A stretch of 64,000 nt of DNA, taken from Butyrivibrio fibrisolvens. Its GTDB lineage: Bacteria > Bacillota > Clostridia > Lachnospirales > Lachnospiraceae. The notes below the pieces were generated by a model, which did no database searches, was not told where the DNA came from, and worked only from the letters and a program-made list of their open reading frames with translations. Numbering within the stretch: the stretch's first letter is position 1; each line of letters opens with the position of its first letter. The translations under genes were made by a program, and so were the position numbers. The stretch spans positions 3,038,001 through 3,102,000 of the forward strand of contig NZ_CP065800.1 in assembly GCF_023206215.1 (NCBI RefSeq), in the 5' to 3' direction. Shown piece after piece: positions 26,948 to 35,929 of the stretch.

Positions 26948-28240
26948 TCAGCTCGCTTTTTCGCTCGCTTTGCTCTTAGACACTTTTTTATTGATCCAAT
27001 CCTTACCATCAGTAAATCTTGCAACGATGAAGCTAACTACATAATCCCCTGCTGCATTGACCATAGTTGCAGGAGGATCGATGAGATTGCCAAGCGCAAG
27101 AGCTATAGGATATGCAATTGCCATCTGATCAGGGAAGAACATGGTTACAAGGACAAGTTCTCCTACTCCGCCGCCTCCCGGGATTCCTGACATAGCTACT
27201 GATGAGAACACAGCTATTATGATAGCAAGGACAGCTCTGCCACCGGTAAAGTCCATACCGAATATTCCAAAGAGGAAAGCAACCTTGAGGATTGCAGACA
27301 TTGATGAGCCATCCATATGCATTGTAGCGCCCATAGGAAGGACTATATCCGTTACATCCTTAGGCACACCGGATTCCTGCGCAACTTCCATATTGGTAGG
27401 GATGGTTGCAACAGATGAGCATGTTCCAAATGCTGTAACTGCAGGTCTGAACAGGTGCGAGAACATAACTGATATACCCTTTTTGCCGCCGCCAAACCAT
27501 GCATACAGAGGGAATGAAACAAACATGTATACGAAACAAAATACATAATAAGTAATAAGCGCTCTTGAATAGTCACCGATAAGGTCAGGTCCGTATGTAG
27601 CTACAAGACTTGCAAAGAATCCAAAGAATCCGATAGGTGCATAGTAAGTGATAAGCTTAACGATGCGCATGATAACTTCAGTCATGTTAGAGAAGAACTT
27701 GCCTACAATAGACTGTGATCCGCCGCATCCCTGAATTCCAAAGCCCGTAAATACAGATGCTACGATAAGAGGCAGCATCGCTCTTCTTGAAAAAAGAGCT
27801 GTGAAGTCTTCAACTGTAAAGAAGTTAATGATCATCTGCGGAATCGAAATAGTATCACCAATCTCGCCTTCAGTAAGATCATATGTATGTGTAACAGGCG
27901 GGATCACCATCATGACTATATAAAATAAAACTGCAGCAATAAGACCTGTTACAAAGAATGTCGCAATAGTGGTTCCAAGTATCTTGCCTGCCCTTTTGGG
28001 ACTTTGCATATTACCAATGGCACTTGATATTGAGAAAAATACCATAGGCACAACTACGCAGAACATAAGGTTTATAAACAGCTTACCTAGTGGTTCAAGA
28101 ACAGTGGCACCGCTTGATATAGTGCTGCCATCCTCCCCTGTTACAACAGGCCATATCCATCCGACAATGCAGCCTGCAACGATAGCTATCAGCATAGCCA
28201 TAATGAAACCATAACTTTTTAGAAAATTCTTCCTACCCAT
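26948..28240 (-). CDS. Dicarboxylate/amino acid:cation symporter (DAACS family)
   Basis: Sodium- or proton-coupled importer for glutamate, aspartate or C4-dicarboxylates, 430 residues with eight membrane helices plus two re-entrant loops. The hallmark stretches are present in slightly changed form: FGTCSSVATIPTNMEVA (serine-rich HP1), MGATMHMDGSSM (usually GATINMDG) and SGIPGGGGVGELV (HP2). LGNLIDPPATMVNAAGD carries the conserved substrate-site aspartate/asparagine helix. A GGAAGGAGG site precedes the ATG. It is monocistronic with its own terminator. Exact substrate not predictable. Confidence 0.92.
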   Translation of the reverse strand: MGRKNFLKSYGFIMAMLIAIVAGCIVGWIWPVVTGEDGSTISSGATVLEPLGKLFINLMFCVVVPMVFFSISSAIGNMQSPKRAGKILGTTIATFFVTGLIAAVLFYIVMMVIPPVTHTYDLTEGEIGDTISIPQMIINFFTVEDFTALFSRRAMLPLIVASVFTGFGIQGCGGSQSIVGKFFSNMTEVIMRIVKLITYYAPIGFFGFFASLVATYGPDLIGDYSRALITYYVFCFVYMFVSFPLYAWFGGGKKGISVMFSHLFRPAVTAFGTCSSVATIPTNMEVAQESGVPKDVTDIVLPMGATMHMDGSSMSAILKVAFLFGIFGMDFTGGRAVLAIIIAVFSSVAMSGIPGGGGVGELVLVTMFFPDQMAIAYPIALALGNLIDPPATMVNAAGDYVVSFIVARFTDGKDWINKKVSKSKASEKAS

Positions 28241-28290
28241 AGTCCTCCTTCCGGCTCCAACGAGCCAAGGTCCAACGATTCTAAAAAATA

Positions 28291-28339
28291 AAAAGGCAGC
28301 GCCTTGAGAGTCTATAAGCTCTTCATCGCGCTGCTCTTT
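28291..28339 (-). terminator. Terminator after the secreted glycosidase gene
   Basis: AAAGAGCAGCGC pairs with GGCGCTGCCTTTT and a T-rich tail follows on the minus strand. The gap 28340-28516 otherwise holds nothing recognisable. Confidence 0.75.
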
Positions 28340-28516
28340 AATATTATCTCATTGCTATATATGCGTAGTCAATTACAATACGTATACATTCGCACGTTTT
28401 ACCATCTAAATGCAAACTGTACCTCTGTTCGTTCCATCCCCTTACAGATCAAGAGATTTTATATCCTGGTCCATGCTGCATCATCTAACTTATTATCTTC
28501 TATGGTTAAGTCCCTT

Positions 28517-30112
28517 TTACCTTGAATACGCACTCATGTCATTAGCCCACTTATCTGCTCCTATTATGGACTGGGCAAAAGCTACTGCATTATCAGAACC
28601 GCCAGTGTTCATATCCCTGAAGTAGGCATATGCAACTTTTTGATTGCCGCTTGAATCGAGGATTCCGAAGTACAGGTTCTGCGCTATCTCTTCGCCGCTT
28701 TCTTCAAGATTTTTGATAAATATACCTTTTATATACTGGTTCCGGATAACTCTGTTGTAGGCATATATGATTCCCGCAGCCTGCGAGTTCTGATCACCGT
28801 ATACCGCTGAGCTATAGCCACATTCTGTCAGATATACAGGTCTTACCTGACCTTTATTATTAAGATAAGCTGACTGACACAGATAATCCGTGAGAACTTC
28901 TATATTCTCCATTGTAAGCATATCTGTGCCTGCATCATGACTTATAAGTGACCCATAATATGGCGTCATCGGAGTCCAGAATGGTGTCCAGTACAAGGGA
29001 GTATTGTACGGATGCTGTGCAAGTCCCCAGTTAATGTTACCTTCTGACTTAATATAAGCATTGACATTGTCAAGAACATCTCTTCCATCGTAGAAAGTCG
29101 GATCAGAAGTTCTGTTTCTGTCCCACATCTGGTCGATACACATGCAGACATTGGCGTTTTTGTTCTCACTCATGATAGCGTTGTAGCAGATCCTAAGACT
29201 ATCAGCATATATTCTTGAGTAGGTTGCAACATCAGTATATGGCAGATAGTTCCATGACAGATACGCATTAACTTCATTGCCTATAACCCAGTTATCGATC
29301 TGGCCATGTCCAGTACTTCCGTTATAGCGGTTACTGATATAAGACATCAGAGCTTCAAGCTTCTCAAGACCTCTTTGATCAGCAGTATTGAGCATATAAT
29401 AAGGACAGGATCCGCCGCCATCCCTTGCCGTAGGATAGACAAACTCCGCATCCTTATAGCCATTTAGAACCACCATCGTTACTGCAAGGCCTTGATTGTT
29501 ATACTTTTTCATCAGCTCGTCATAGCCTGAGAAGTTACCTGTGATAGACCAGGTCTTGCCATTATAATTCCAGTTGCCGCTGGAAGATTCGCTTATGCTG
29601 AACTGGTGGATATTAAAGTTATAGGCAGTCTGACCTGCATTAAGACCTCCAAGGTTATTGCCCCAGATTCCCTTTTTGTTGGATTCGTTTTTCCTTGAAG
29701 ACGTATTGGTTGCCAGAGCTTCCGGGTTAGTTATGTAATGGAAGTTACTAACTATTGTGTAGCTGCCACTATTTAAGGTAGCAACTGCAAACTTGTCATA
29801 CAGATGAGAACTTGCAGTTCCCTTATTCAGGGCAAAAGAAAATGTCGCACTAGTACCTGCAGCTGCACTTGCAACAGGAGTTCCCGACGGCGAAGCTTCG
29901 TACATCTTAAGCGCAAACAAATGGTACAATCCGTCATCGCTTGAAAGTACAGATGACGCAGACGCCTTGACTATTACATTACTTCCTTCAATCTGAGCCG
30001 AAGTAATACTTACAGTTCCAGCAGCTCTTGCAGGAAGCTTAGACGGAGCCAGAAATACAAACAAGGCAACAAGTGCCAGAAATATAGCAGAAATCTTTTT
30101 CTTTTGATTCAT
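28517..30112 (-). CDS. Secreted glycoside hydrolase-like protein (probably DUF5722)
   Basis: Exported protein of 531 residues with a signal peptide (KKKISAIFLALVALFVFLAP, cleavage after ARA). Residues ~32-125 form a beta-sandwich-like region; the rest looks like a (beta/alpha)8 barrel. Two clan A-type acid residues stand out: IDNWVIGNEVNAYLSW (asparagine-glutamate after strand 4) and RPVYLTECGYSS (glutamate after strand 7). The assignment to DUF5722 is from memory of its N-terminal stretch HQFSISESS and overall layout. Substrate unknown, perhaps a plant or fungal polysaccharide. No operon partner; ends in its own terminator. Confidence 0.75.
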   Translation of the reverse strand: MNQKKKISAIFLALVALFVFLAPSKLPARAAGTVSITSAQIEGSNVIVKASASSVLSSDDGLYHLFALKMYEASPSGTPVASAAAGTSATFSFALNKGTASSHLYDKFAVATLNSGSYTIVSNFHYITNPEALATNTSSRKNESNKKGIWGNNLGGLNAGQTAYNFNIHQFSISESSSGNWNYNGKTWSITGNFSGYDELMKKYNNQGLAVTMVVLNGYKDAEFVYPTARDGGGSCPYYMLNTADQRGLEKLEALMSYISNRYNGSTGHGQIDNWVIGNEVNAYLSWNYLPYTDVATYSRIYADSLRICYNAIMSENKNANVCMCIDQMWDRNRTSDPTFYDGRDVLDNVNAYIKSEGNINWGLAQHPYNTPLYWTPFWTPMTPYYGSLISHDAGTDMLTMENIEVLTDYLCQSAYLNNKGQVRPVYLTECGYSSAVYGDQNSQAAGIIYAYNRVIRNQYIKGIFIKNLEESGEEIAQNLYFGILDSSGNQKVAYAYFRDMNTGGSDNAVAFAQSIIGADKWANDMSAYSR

Positions 30113-30340
30113 AGATAACCTCTCTTTATACCTGAAAACTCCATATAAAGTCTTAGTACCAAACTAAAGCAATGGCTTTAATACCACCTCTTTAAATTGA
30201 TATTGTAAACAAACATTCAGATATATGTATATCGGAGGATCGCACTAATTCCTGAATATTTCTTCTGGCTTTCTTTTGCCAGCTACTCTTTCCTCTCGAG
30301 TATTCACTGGCAGTTATCAGCAAATACATTTATATTGCTC

Positions 30341-30391
30341 AAACTTCGCATCTGCCAAACATACGCCACCCTCTGAGGCAGATGCGAAGTT
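30341..30391. repeat. Palindromic 3'-end element with 15-pair perfect stem
   Basis: AACTTCGCATCTGCC pairs perfectly with GGCAGATGCGAAGTT around a 20-base loop, 15 bases past the DMT transporter stop. Left flank CTCA and right flank CCAGTTAT match the other family members. The remainder of the 30113-30405 gap holds only a small CTGGC/GCCAG hairpin. Confidence 0.7.
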
Positions 30392-30405
30392 CCAGTTATA
30401 TTATT

Positions 30406-31428
30406 CTATTTACTTTTCTTATTGATGATATATATTCCAAGACTTACAAGCACAAGCGCTATAAGAGTATAGATACTAAGTGCCTCCGCGCCTTCATGAA
30501 GGAATATCGCAGATAATATAACTCCCATCACAGGATTGACGAAACCCAGTACTGTAACAGTACTAACAGGATTATATTTAAGGAGTACTCCCCATAATGT
30601 ATATGCACCAGCAGATATGAATGCCATATAGACAAGAAGCGGTATACTTCCTGCAGACACGATGGTTAGATTCCCGCCCATAAGCTTTCCGACTATGCTC
30701 ATGACGATCCCACCTATGAAGAACTGATAGCCTGACAATATCACAGGATTCTCTTTTTGGGAAAAGAGCTTAATAAAACATCCCGCAACAGCACTTGCAA
30801 ATGCTGCAATAAGCATCGCTCCCTCGCCCTGAATAGAGAACCCTCCTTCAAGGAAGGATGCGCTACCACCTGTAACGCAGAGAAATACTCCGGCAAAACC
30901 TATAAGCATACCTGCAGCCTTACGGACAGAGAGCTTTTCAAATCTAAAAGCATATACAGCAAGAAGTATACTAAAAAAGCTGCCTGCTGCATTAATGATG
31001 GACCCTCTAACACCTGATGTAAAAGCAAGTGCCATATAGAAGAAAATGTACTGAAGTATAGTCTGGAAGCAGGCAAGTACCAGGATGTATCCAATAGATG
31101 ATCTCTTTGGGATCAGTACCTTTTTCTGAAGAATGCTTCCAAAGATGATGACCATAATACCTGCGATTATGAATCTGGTTCCTGCAAAAAGGATCCTTGA
31201 TGGTGTATCACCTGCTGCTATAGCGAATAGTTCATATCCTATCTTGATAGCAGGCGAAGCGCTTCCCCATAAAGTGCAGCAAAAGATTGCTGTAAGGATC
31301 ACGATAGGAAGCTTTGTCCATATAGGCTTCTTGTATGAATATGAATCTGCATTTGGATTTTTACTTGTTTCTGAGACATTTACAGTAGATGAAGTTGATT
31401 TTATAGAAGTGTCATTGCCGGATTTCAT
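30406..31428 (-). CDS. EamA/DMT-superfamily exporter
   Basis: Drug/metabolite transporter with two EamA repeats, 340 residues and ten membrane helices. Marks: FCCTLWGSASPAIKIGYELF in helix 1, ILFAGTRFIIAGIMV in helix 2, VRGSIINAAGSFFSILLAVY, and LGFVNPVMGVILSAIFLHE near the end. Start ATG 31428 has AGAGG six bases upstream; an upstream start at 31482 lies inside a hairpin and is unlikely. It probably exports small metabolites or amino acids. It is separated from the flavoprotein gene upstream by a hairpin at 31480-31528. Confidence 0.85.
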   Translation of the reverse strand: MKSGNDTSIKSTSSTVNVSETSKNPNADSYSYKKPIWTKLPIVILTAIFCCTLWGSASPAIKIGYELFAIAAGDTPSRILFAGTRFIIAGIMVIIFGSILQKKVLIPKRSSIGYILVLACFQTILQYIFFYMALAFTSGVRGSIINAAGSFFSILLAVYAFRFEKLSVRKAAGMLIGFAGVFLCVTGGSASFLEGGFSIQGEGAMLIAAFASAVAGCFIKLFSQKENPVILSGYQFFIGGIVMSIVGKLMGGNLTIVSAGSIPLLVYMAFISAGAYTLWGVLLKYNPVSTVTVLGFVNPVMGVILSAIFLHEGAEALSIYTLIALVLVSLGIYIINKKSK

Positions 31429-31479
31429 TGTTGTCCTCTTATTTTTATTTATTATAGTCATATTCCATGAATTATAGCA

Positions 31480-31528
31480 CAAAAATCTTTCACCTAAACC
31501 TGGTTTTGGTTAAGATGAAAGATTTTTG
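31480..31528. terminator. Bidirectional-looking hairpin between flavoprotein and DMT genes
   Basis: AAAAATCTTTCA pairs with TGAAAGATTTTT; five T follow on each strand. It probably ends transcription from the flavodoxin-like gene. Confidence 0.55.
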
Positions 31529-31589
31529 TTTTATAGATCAAAAATGTATGAAACGAGTTAAAAGTCTCGCCTTGGTGTTATTTTATCGG

Positions 31590-31664
31590 ATGCATTTCCA
31601 AGTCATATTACAGGATGTAATTCAGACTTTTCCGGAAATGCATGGATGTATTTCCAAGTCATAG
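31590..31664. repeat. Stop-codon-spanning duplication after the flavodoxin gene
   Basis: ATGTATTTCCAAGTCATA (31646) covers the flavodoxin stop codon and recurs with one change at 31590, 56 bases away. The outer copy's ATGCATTTCC also pairs with GGAAATGCAT at 31634-31643 to form a hairpin. Confidence 0.6.
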
Positions 31665-32051
31665 AACCCTCTTCGCAAACTCTTCTGCAGCTGCGATATT
31701 AGAATCAACAGCCTTACTCTTAAGGTAGAAGGTTTCAGATACTACCTCAATGCCCTTTTCCTTGAGCCCTTTTGCAATAAGATCAAGTGCATGCTTGGAA
31801 AGCCATGAAGTAGAGAATACAACTGCTCTTCCAATTTTAGATGCATCGATACCTGCAATGTATTCTTTTAATACATTGTCAATTCCATACGCATATAAAG
31901 CGCCGCCTATAAATAATGTATCAACTCTTTCAGTGATCTTAGCACCTTCCTGATCAACAGATATAGCATCAACTCCTGCAACTCTAGCAAAAGCCTCAGC
32001 CACTTTCTTTGTATTTCCTGATTTTGATAAATATCGAACTGCTACTGACAT
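31659..32051 (-). CDS. Flavodoxin-like protein
   Basis: FMN-binding flavodoxin-fold protein, 130 residues. RYLSKSGNTKKVAEAFA is the phosphate-binding loop (SxSGNT), and LFIGGALYAYGIDNVLKEYI is the second flavin loop. It probably carries electrons or acts as a small redox partner. Start ATG 32051 has GGAGG seven bases upstream; a longer reading from 32087 lacks a site. It lies next to an iron-sulfur flavoprotein gene with 104 bases between, so they may or may not share a transcript. The stop region is duplicated downstream. Confidence 0.85.
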   Translation of the reverse strand: MSVAVRYLSKSGNTKKVAEAFARVAGVDAISVDQEGAKITERVDTLFIGGALYAYGIDNVLKEYIAGIDASKIGRAVVFSTSWLSKHALDLIAKGLKEKGIEVVSETFYLKSKAVDSNIAAAEEFAKRVL

Positions 32052-32155
32052 AATAAACCTCCAATCGAAATATTTGATTGTGTACAATTTATTATGACGT
32101 CACTTTACATTTTTATCAAGTATACAACAATAAAAAATCTATAAATAATCAATTA

Positions 32156-32788
32156 TCATCCAAGCAGATCTTCTCTTACAAAATTGGTCCATGCATGCTG
32201 CTCTTTCTTGGGAAGTCCAAACTTCTCTTTGCCAAGGGCTATACTCTTCATAAGAAAAGACATATTTCTTGCAAGAGCTCTCATGTCAAAAAGGCCCTCT
32301 GCATCGCCTCTTGCTTCGCCGTCAGCGCCGCCGTGGACACTGTTCCAGTAATAGCTTGAAGCTACCGGCATACCTGATATAGTAAAGTACTTATTGATCT
32401 CATCAAAAGTTGCTGACAATCCGCCTCTTCTAGCCACAACTACGCTGGCACCGACTTTCATGGTCCAGTCAAAATGTGAGCTATAGAAAAGTCTGTCCAG
32501 AAATGCTATAAGCGTAGCATTGGCTGAGGCATAGTATACAGGTGATGCAAATACAACACCGTCAGCCTCTTCAAACAGGTGCACGGATTCATTGACAATA
32601 TCATCAAATGTGCATCTTCCAAGTTCAGCGCATCTGCCACATGCGATACATCCTCTTATATCCTTCATACCGATATTAAGAATCTGAGTTTCTATCCCCT
32701 CATTTTCAAATTCTTTTACCATCTCATTTAGAGCAACAGCCACATTGCCCTTAACATGCGGTGAGCCGTTAACAAGTACCACTTTCAT
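32156..32788 (-). CDS. NADPH-dependent FMN reductase / iron-sulfur flavoprotein family
   Basis: Flavoprotein of 210 residues. VLVNGSPHVKGNVAVAL is the flavin phosphate loop, followed by CIACGRCAELGRC, a compact cysteine cluster (CxxCxxCx5C) like that of iron-sulfur flavoproteins, then ASPVYYASANATLIAFLDRL. Such proteins reduce quinones, flavins or oxygen species. The ABM monooxygenase-like gene lies 15 bases upstream on the same strand, so they form a two-gene operon likely concerned with redox or quinone handling. Confidence 0.88.
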   Translation of the reverse strand: MKVVLVNGSPHVKGNVAVALNEMVKEFENEGIETQILNIGMKDIRGCIACGRCAELGRCTFDDIVNESVHLFEEADGVVFASPVYYASANATLIAFLDRLFYSSHFDWTMKVGASVVVARRGGLSATFDEINKYFTISGMPVASSYYWNSVHGGADGEARGDAEGLFDMRALARNMSFLMKSIALGKEKFGLPKKEQHAWTNFVREDLLG

Positions 32789-32803
32789 AGTCTGCCTAGC
32801 CTC

Positions 32804-33133
32804 CTACTTTCTTATAAATGCTGCATCCTTATCAGGCATGTTATCATCCGATACATACCTCTCAACTGTCATATGAAGATCATATTTATCACGAAGTTCT
32901 GCAATAGTCTTCATCATAGGCGATGCATGGTGAGCATCAATAGCTGCCTGATTCTCCCAGCTGTCTATGAGAAGGATAGTCTCAGGATTGTCCATAGAGA
33001 TATAGTATTCATATCTTAGATTTCCTTCTTCGGCTCTGATAGCAGCAACTGTCCCGCTTCCTATCATTTCTTCTGCAAATTTGGCTGCAGATTCATTCTT
33101 GCCTGTATATCTAAGGTTAACAGTAATACTCAT
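32804..33133 (-). CDS. ABM-domain putative quinol monooxygenase (YgiN-like)
   Basis: Small dimeric alpha-beta barrel protein, 109 residues. EEGNLRYEYYISMDNPETIL and LIDSWENQAAIDAHHASPMM are the typical ABM stretches, with WxxxxAxxxH. Relatives oxidise quinols or degrade polyketide-like aromatics. A strong AAAGGAGG site and a good promoter (33175-33203) precede it. First gene of an operon with the FMN reductase. Confidence 0.85.
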   Translation of the reverse strand: MSITVNLRYTGKNESAAKFAEEMIGSGTVAAIRAEEGNLRYEYYISMDNPETILLIDSWENQAAIDAHHASPMMKTIAELRDKYDLHMTVERYVSDDNMPDKDAAFIRK

Positions 33134-33174
33134 GAAAGCACCTCCTTTTGCAAAAAATCGTACAGATTAACTAT

Positions 33175-33203
33175 AACATATATTTAATCCCTAAAAATGT
33201 CAA
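33175..33203 (-). promoter_or_regulatory. Promoter of the monooxygenase-flavoprotein operon
   Basis: -35 TTGACA (33198-33203) and -10 TATGTT (33175-33180) on the minus strand, 17-base spacing. Confidence 0.65.
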
Positions 33204-33237
33204 AAAGATTACGCAATCATGAACTTGTTTACATATG

Positions 33238-33264
33238 CATTCTTGAACATAAAATTCAAGAATG
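33238..33264. promoter_or_regulatory. 10-pair palindrome upstream of the monooxygenase promoter
   Basis: CATTCTTGAA-CATAAAA-TTCAAGAATG is a perfect inverted repeat without T-run, 35 bases upstream of the -35 box. Likely an operator, or a weak 3'-end hairpin of the kinase gene. Confidence 0.4.
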
Positions 33265-33351
33265 TACCAAATAGGTCAATTTCAAGGTAAAGATATTATC
33301 TCACGAAATCCGTAGCCGGTATTGACTTGATAAGATTCTTTCAAGACAACA

Positions 33352-34098
33352 TTATAAATTGCCGACACACTTATAACTGCCATCTTCAAGGACTTTAAGC
33401 ATAACATCTGCATCTGATGATCTGTCCAGAACTGTTCTTACATTGTACATATCGCTATAGTCAACGAAGTGCTCTGCTTCACTTCTTCCCTTGCCACTCA
33501 TAATCTTCCTGTCTATAAGGCGTGCATGGAGCATATCTGTATCAGCTGTAACACTGATAGTCATGTCTGCATAATCCTTGAGCCTGTTCCAGCCTTCATC
33601 TTTAAGCAGTAGATAATTACCTTCAAGTATTACAATATTACTATCTACAATAGTGGCATCTTCCTGCGGATTGTGAGTCATCCTGTTATAATCAGGCCAC
33701 GAGCATCTATCTCCATCTGCTACATGCTTTACTTTATCAAGAAGCATATCAAGATCGAAGGTCTCCGGTGCACCCTTTACATCTATCATAGGAATCTTAT
33801 GTCCATCCCTTATGATAGAATGCGTCTTAAGATAATCCTGATACCTATGAAAACCGTCCATACCTATTACCGTCACCGGAGTAAGACCGTCTGTGTTTTC
33901 TGATAGATATTTTAGAAAAGACAAAAGAGTGCTCTTCCCACATCCAGGAGGAGCCGCAAGCATCACAAGTACTCTTTTTCCTTTTTGGTCATGCAGATCT
34001 TTCATTTTCTGCAGCAAAGGAATAAAGATATTGTCTATATTATCTTCAGAATACGTTGCCTTAACTTCAATTCCATTTATATCAAAAGTAATATTCAA
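33352..34098 (-). CDS. P-loop nucleoside/uridine-kinase-like protein
   Basis: Kinase of the phosphoribulokinase/uridine kinase superfamily, 248 residues. Walker A is APPGCGKSTLLSFL; VIGMDGFHRYQDYLKTHSII and YNRMTHNPQEDATI are shared with YFH7/fructokinase-like P-loop kinases; VILEGNYLLL is the Walker B region. The phosphate acceptor (nucleoside, sugar or pantothenate) cannot be assigned. The start is TTG at 34098: it has a strong GGAGGG site six bases upstream and no alternative ATG at the proper place. Stands alone. Confidence 0.82.
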   Translation of the reverse strand: MNITFDINGIEVKATYSEDNIDNIFIPLLQKMKDLHDQKGKRVLVMLAAPPGCGKSTLLSFLKYLSENTDGLTPVTVIGMDGFHRYQDYLKTHSIIRDGHKIPMIDVKGAPETFDLDMLLDKVKHVADGDRCSWPDYNRMTHNPQEDATIVDSNIVILEGNYLLLKDEGWNRLKDYADMTISVTADTDMLHARLIDRKIMSGKGRSEAEHFVDYSDMYNVRTVLDRSSDADVMLKVLEDGSYKCVGNL

Positions 34099-34268
34099 GT
34101 CTCACCCTCCGAAATACTCTTTATGAACTATCGCATTCATAATTATCTTTACAAGTTTATAAGTGTACCTGCCACATATAATTCTCTTTGCAAGTATATA
34201 AATGTATCTGCCATATTATATGCCATCATGTGACTTATGATAAACTCTTCGCCACAAATTATAACATC

Positions 34269-34307
34269 AAAAAAGTCCAAGCAGGGAATGCCCACCCGGA
34301 CTTTTTT
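34269..34307. terminator. Bidirectional terminator after the GH5 gene
   Basis: AAAAAAGTCC pairs with GGACTTTTTT, giving T-runs on both strands. The gap 34099-34464 otherwise holds the 22-23 bp repeats and AT-rich sequence. Confidence 0.85.
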
Positions 34308-34396
34308 ACACTGACATATATCAAGCGTCCAACTTGTATTTGATATATAAGTGGAACGCCTGATTATAAAACGATATTCGAAGCACCAAATCAACT

Positions 34397-34483
34397 TTAT
34401 TCGCAGTAACTAACCACTTTATTCGTAGTACTTAAACAACATTATTCACAATACTTAAACAACGTTATTCGCAGTACTTAAGC
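34397..34483. repeat. Four 22-23 bp repeats spanning the GH5 stop codon
   Basis: Copies begin at 34397, 34419, 34442 and 34465 with the unit TTATTCGCAGTACTTAA plus a spacer. The last is the true end of the GH5 gene (K-Y-C-E-stop read on the minus strand); the others are decayed duplicates of it. Confidence 0.85.
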
Positions 34484-35844
34484 ATTGCTTCCATAACCTC
34501 GGGATATGCAAGTGTACCGTCGTCACGGTTTATGAAACCAAAAAGTTCTCCGTTACCTGCAAATGCACCATTGTCCCAGATTGTAACAGTAAGGCCGCAA
34601 GATCTTGCCTTAGCTGTATAATATGCTGCCCAGTCAACTCTGTCCTGAAGATTACCATTCTTATCAACTGCTCCGCACTCTCCGATAAGAACAGGGATAC
34701 CCTGACTTATATACTTTGAGTATATTTTATCCATAAAATAGTCAATATCTTTTCTGCTATCGTATGAGCTTGCATCAAAATTATCAATACCGGGGCTTTC
34801 AAGAGCAAAGCTATATGGTGTATATGCATGGATAGATAAGATTATCTTATTATCCGCACTGTCAGTAGGAATCACAAATCCATCATTAAGAACTCCGTCA
34901 GGACTTGCGCAGTATCCGGGGCACATAAGATAGCGGTTTTCGTTATTACTGCCGGATGCTCTTACAACATCTACAAACTTCTGATTAAGTTCATTGATTA
35001 TGGCAATAGCCTCTTTACAGTCTTCGTTATTTGGATCGATCCACCATTCATTAGTGTGACCTACAAGTCTGGGCTCATTAAGAGCTTCAAATACAAGCTT
35101 ATCATCATAATCCTTGAATCTGTCAGCAACCTGTGTCCAGATAGACTCTACATACTTAAGAGACTGCTCTTTATGATCCTCGTCAGGATAGAAGCCATTT
35201 GCTTCAAGGTGATTATCATGATGTATATTGATAATAACATACATATCTTCTTCTATTGCATAGTCTACAACTTCCTGAACGCGGTCAAGCCATGCCTCAT
35301 TGATCTGAAGATTTTCATCAACATGATTGTGCCAGCTTATAGGAATCCTTACAGTATTAAAACCATTATCATGTATAGCTTTTATATAATCTTTAGTAAC
35401 TTTGTCATTGCCCCAGGCTGTCTCTATAGTAAGGTCATCTTTGACACCATTGTCAACAAAAGCATCAAAAGTATTTCCAATATTGTATCCAAGCTTCATA
35501 TTCTGAACGAACTTAAGACCATCATTATCAGGAATATCTTTTTGAGCTATATCTAATTCCGGAATTTCAATCTCAGTAGCCATCTCTTGGGCCTCCTTAT
35601 CTGAATCTAAAGTACTTGCATCTGCATTAGTATCACCTGTCAAGCTCTCGCTAGTATCGTCAGTACTGCCGGTATTATTATCAGCACTATCGCCAGTTTC
35701 TGATGCATCTGCACTTGCACTGTCATTAGTAACTGCTCCACTAGCAGCTTTATCATCCACTGATCCATTACCATTATCATTCCCTGATACGCCGCACCCA
35801 ACAAGTAATAGTGCCAGCAATACGCTAACTACCTTCTTTTTCAT
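34465..35844 (-). CDS. GH5 endoglucanase-type lipoprotein (GH5_4-like)
   Basis: Cell-surface glycoside hydrolase, 459 residues. The lipobox is LLLVGCGVS with Cys near 17, then a Ser/Thr/Asp-rich linker of ~75 residues. The catalytic barrel starts near residue 105 with NMKLGYNIGNTFDAF, typical of GH5 subfamily 4. Further marks: GFNTVRIPISWHNH, VIINIHHDNH, the acid/base glutamate in VFEALNEPRLVGH and the nucleophile in PVLIGECGAVD. It likely cuts beta-1,4-glucan, xyloglucan or mixed-linkage glucan. AAGGAG precedes the ATG. It lies downstream of the xylan ABC cluster across the long palindrome; its stop region is repeated four times. Confidence 0.93.
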   Translation of the reverse strand: MKKKVVSVLLALLLVGCGVSGNDNGNGSVDDKAASGAVTNDSASADASETGDSADNNTGSTDDTSESLTGDTNADASTLDSDKEAQEMATEIEIPELDIAQKDIPDNDGLKFVQNMKLGYNIGNTFDAFVDNGVKDDLTIETAWGNDKVTKDYIKAIHDNGFNTVRIPISWHNHVDENLQINEAWLDRVQEVVDYAIEEDMYVIINIHHDNHLEANGFYPDEDHKEQSLKYVESIWTQVADRFKDYDDKLVFEALNEPRLVGHTNEWWIDPNNEDCKEAIAIINELNQKFVDVVRASGSNNENRYLMCPGYCASPDGVLNDGFVIPTDSADNKIILSIHAYTPYSFALESPGIDNFDASSYDSRKDIDYFMDKIYSKYISQGIPVLIGECGAVDKNGNLQDRVDWAAYYTAKARSCGLTVTIWDNGAFAGNGELFGFINRDDGTLAYPEVMEAMLKYCE

Positions 35845-35929
35845 ATAATCTCCTTGAGCAATATACTATCTATATCATTTTACTTATAAATCTATATTAC
35901 TAATATATCTATCTGCATTATTTATACTC

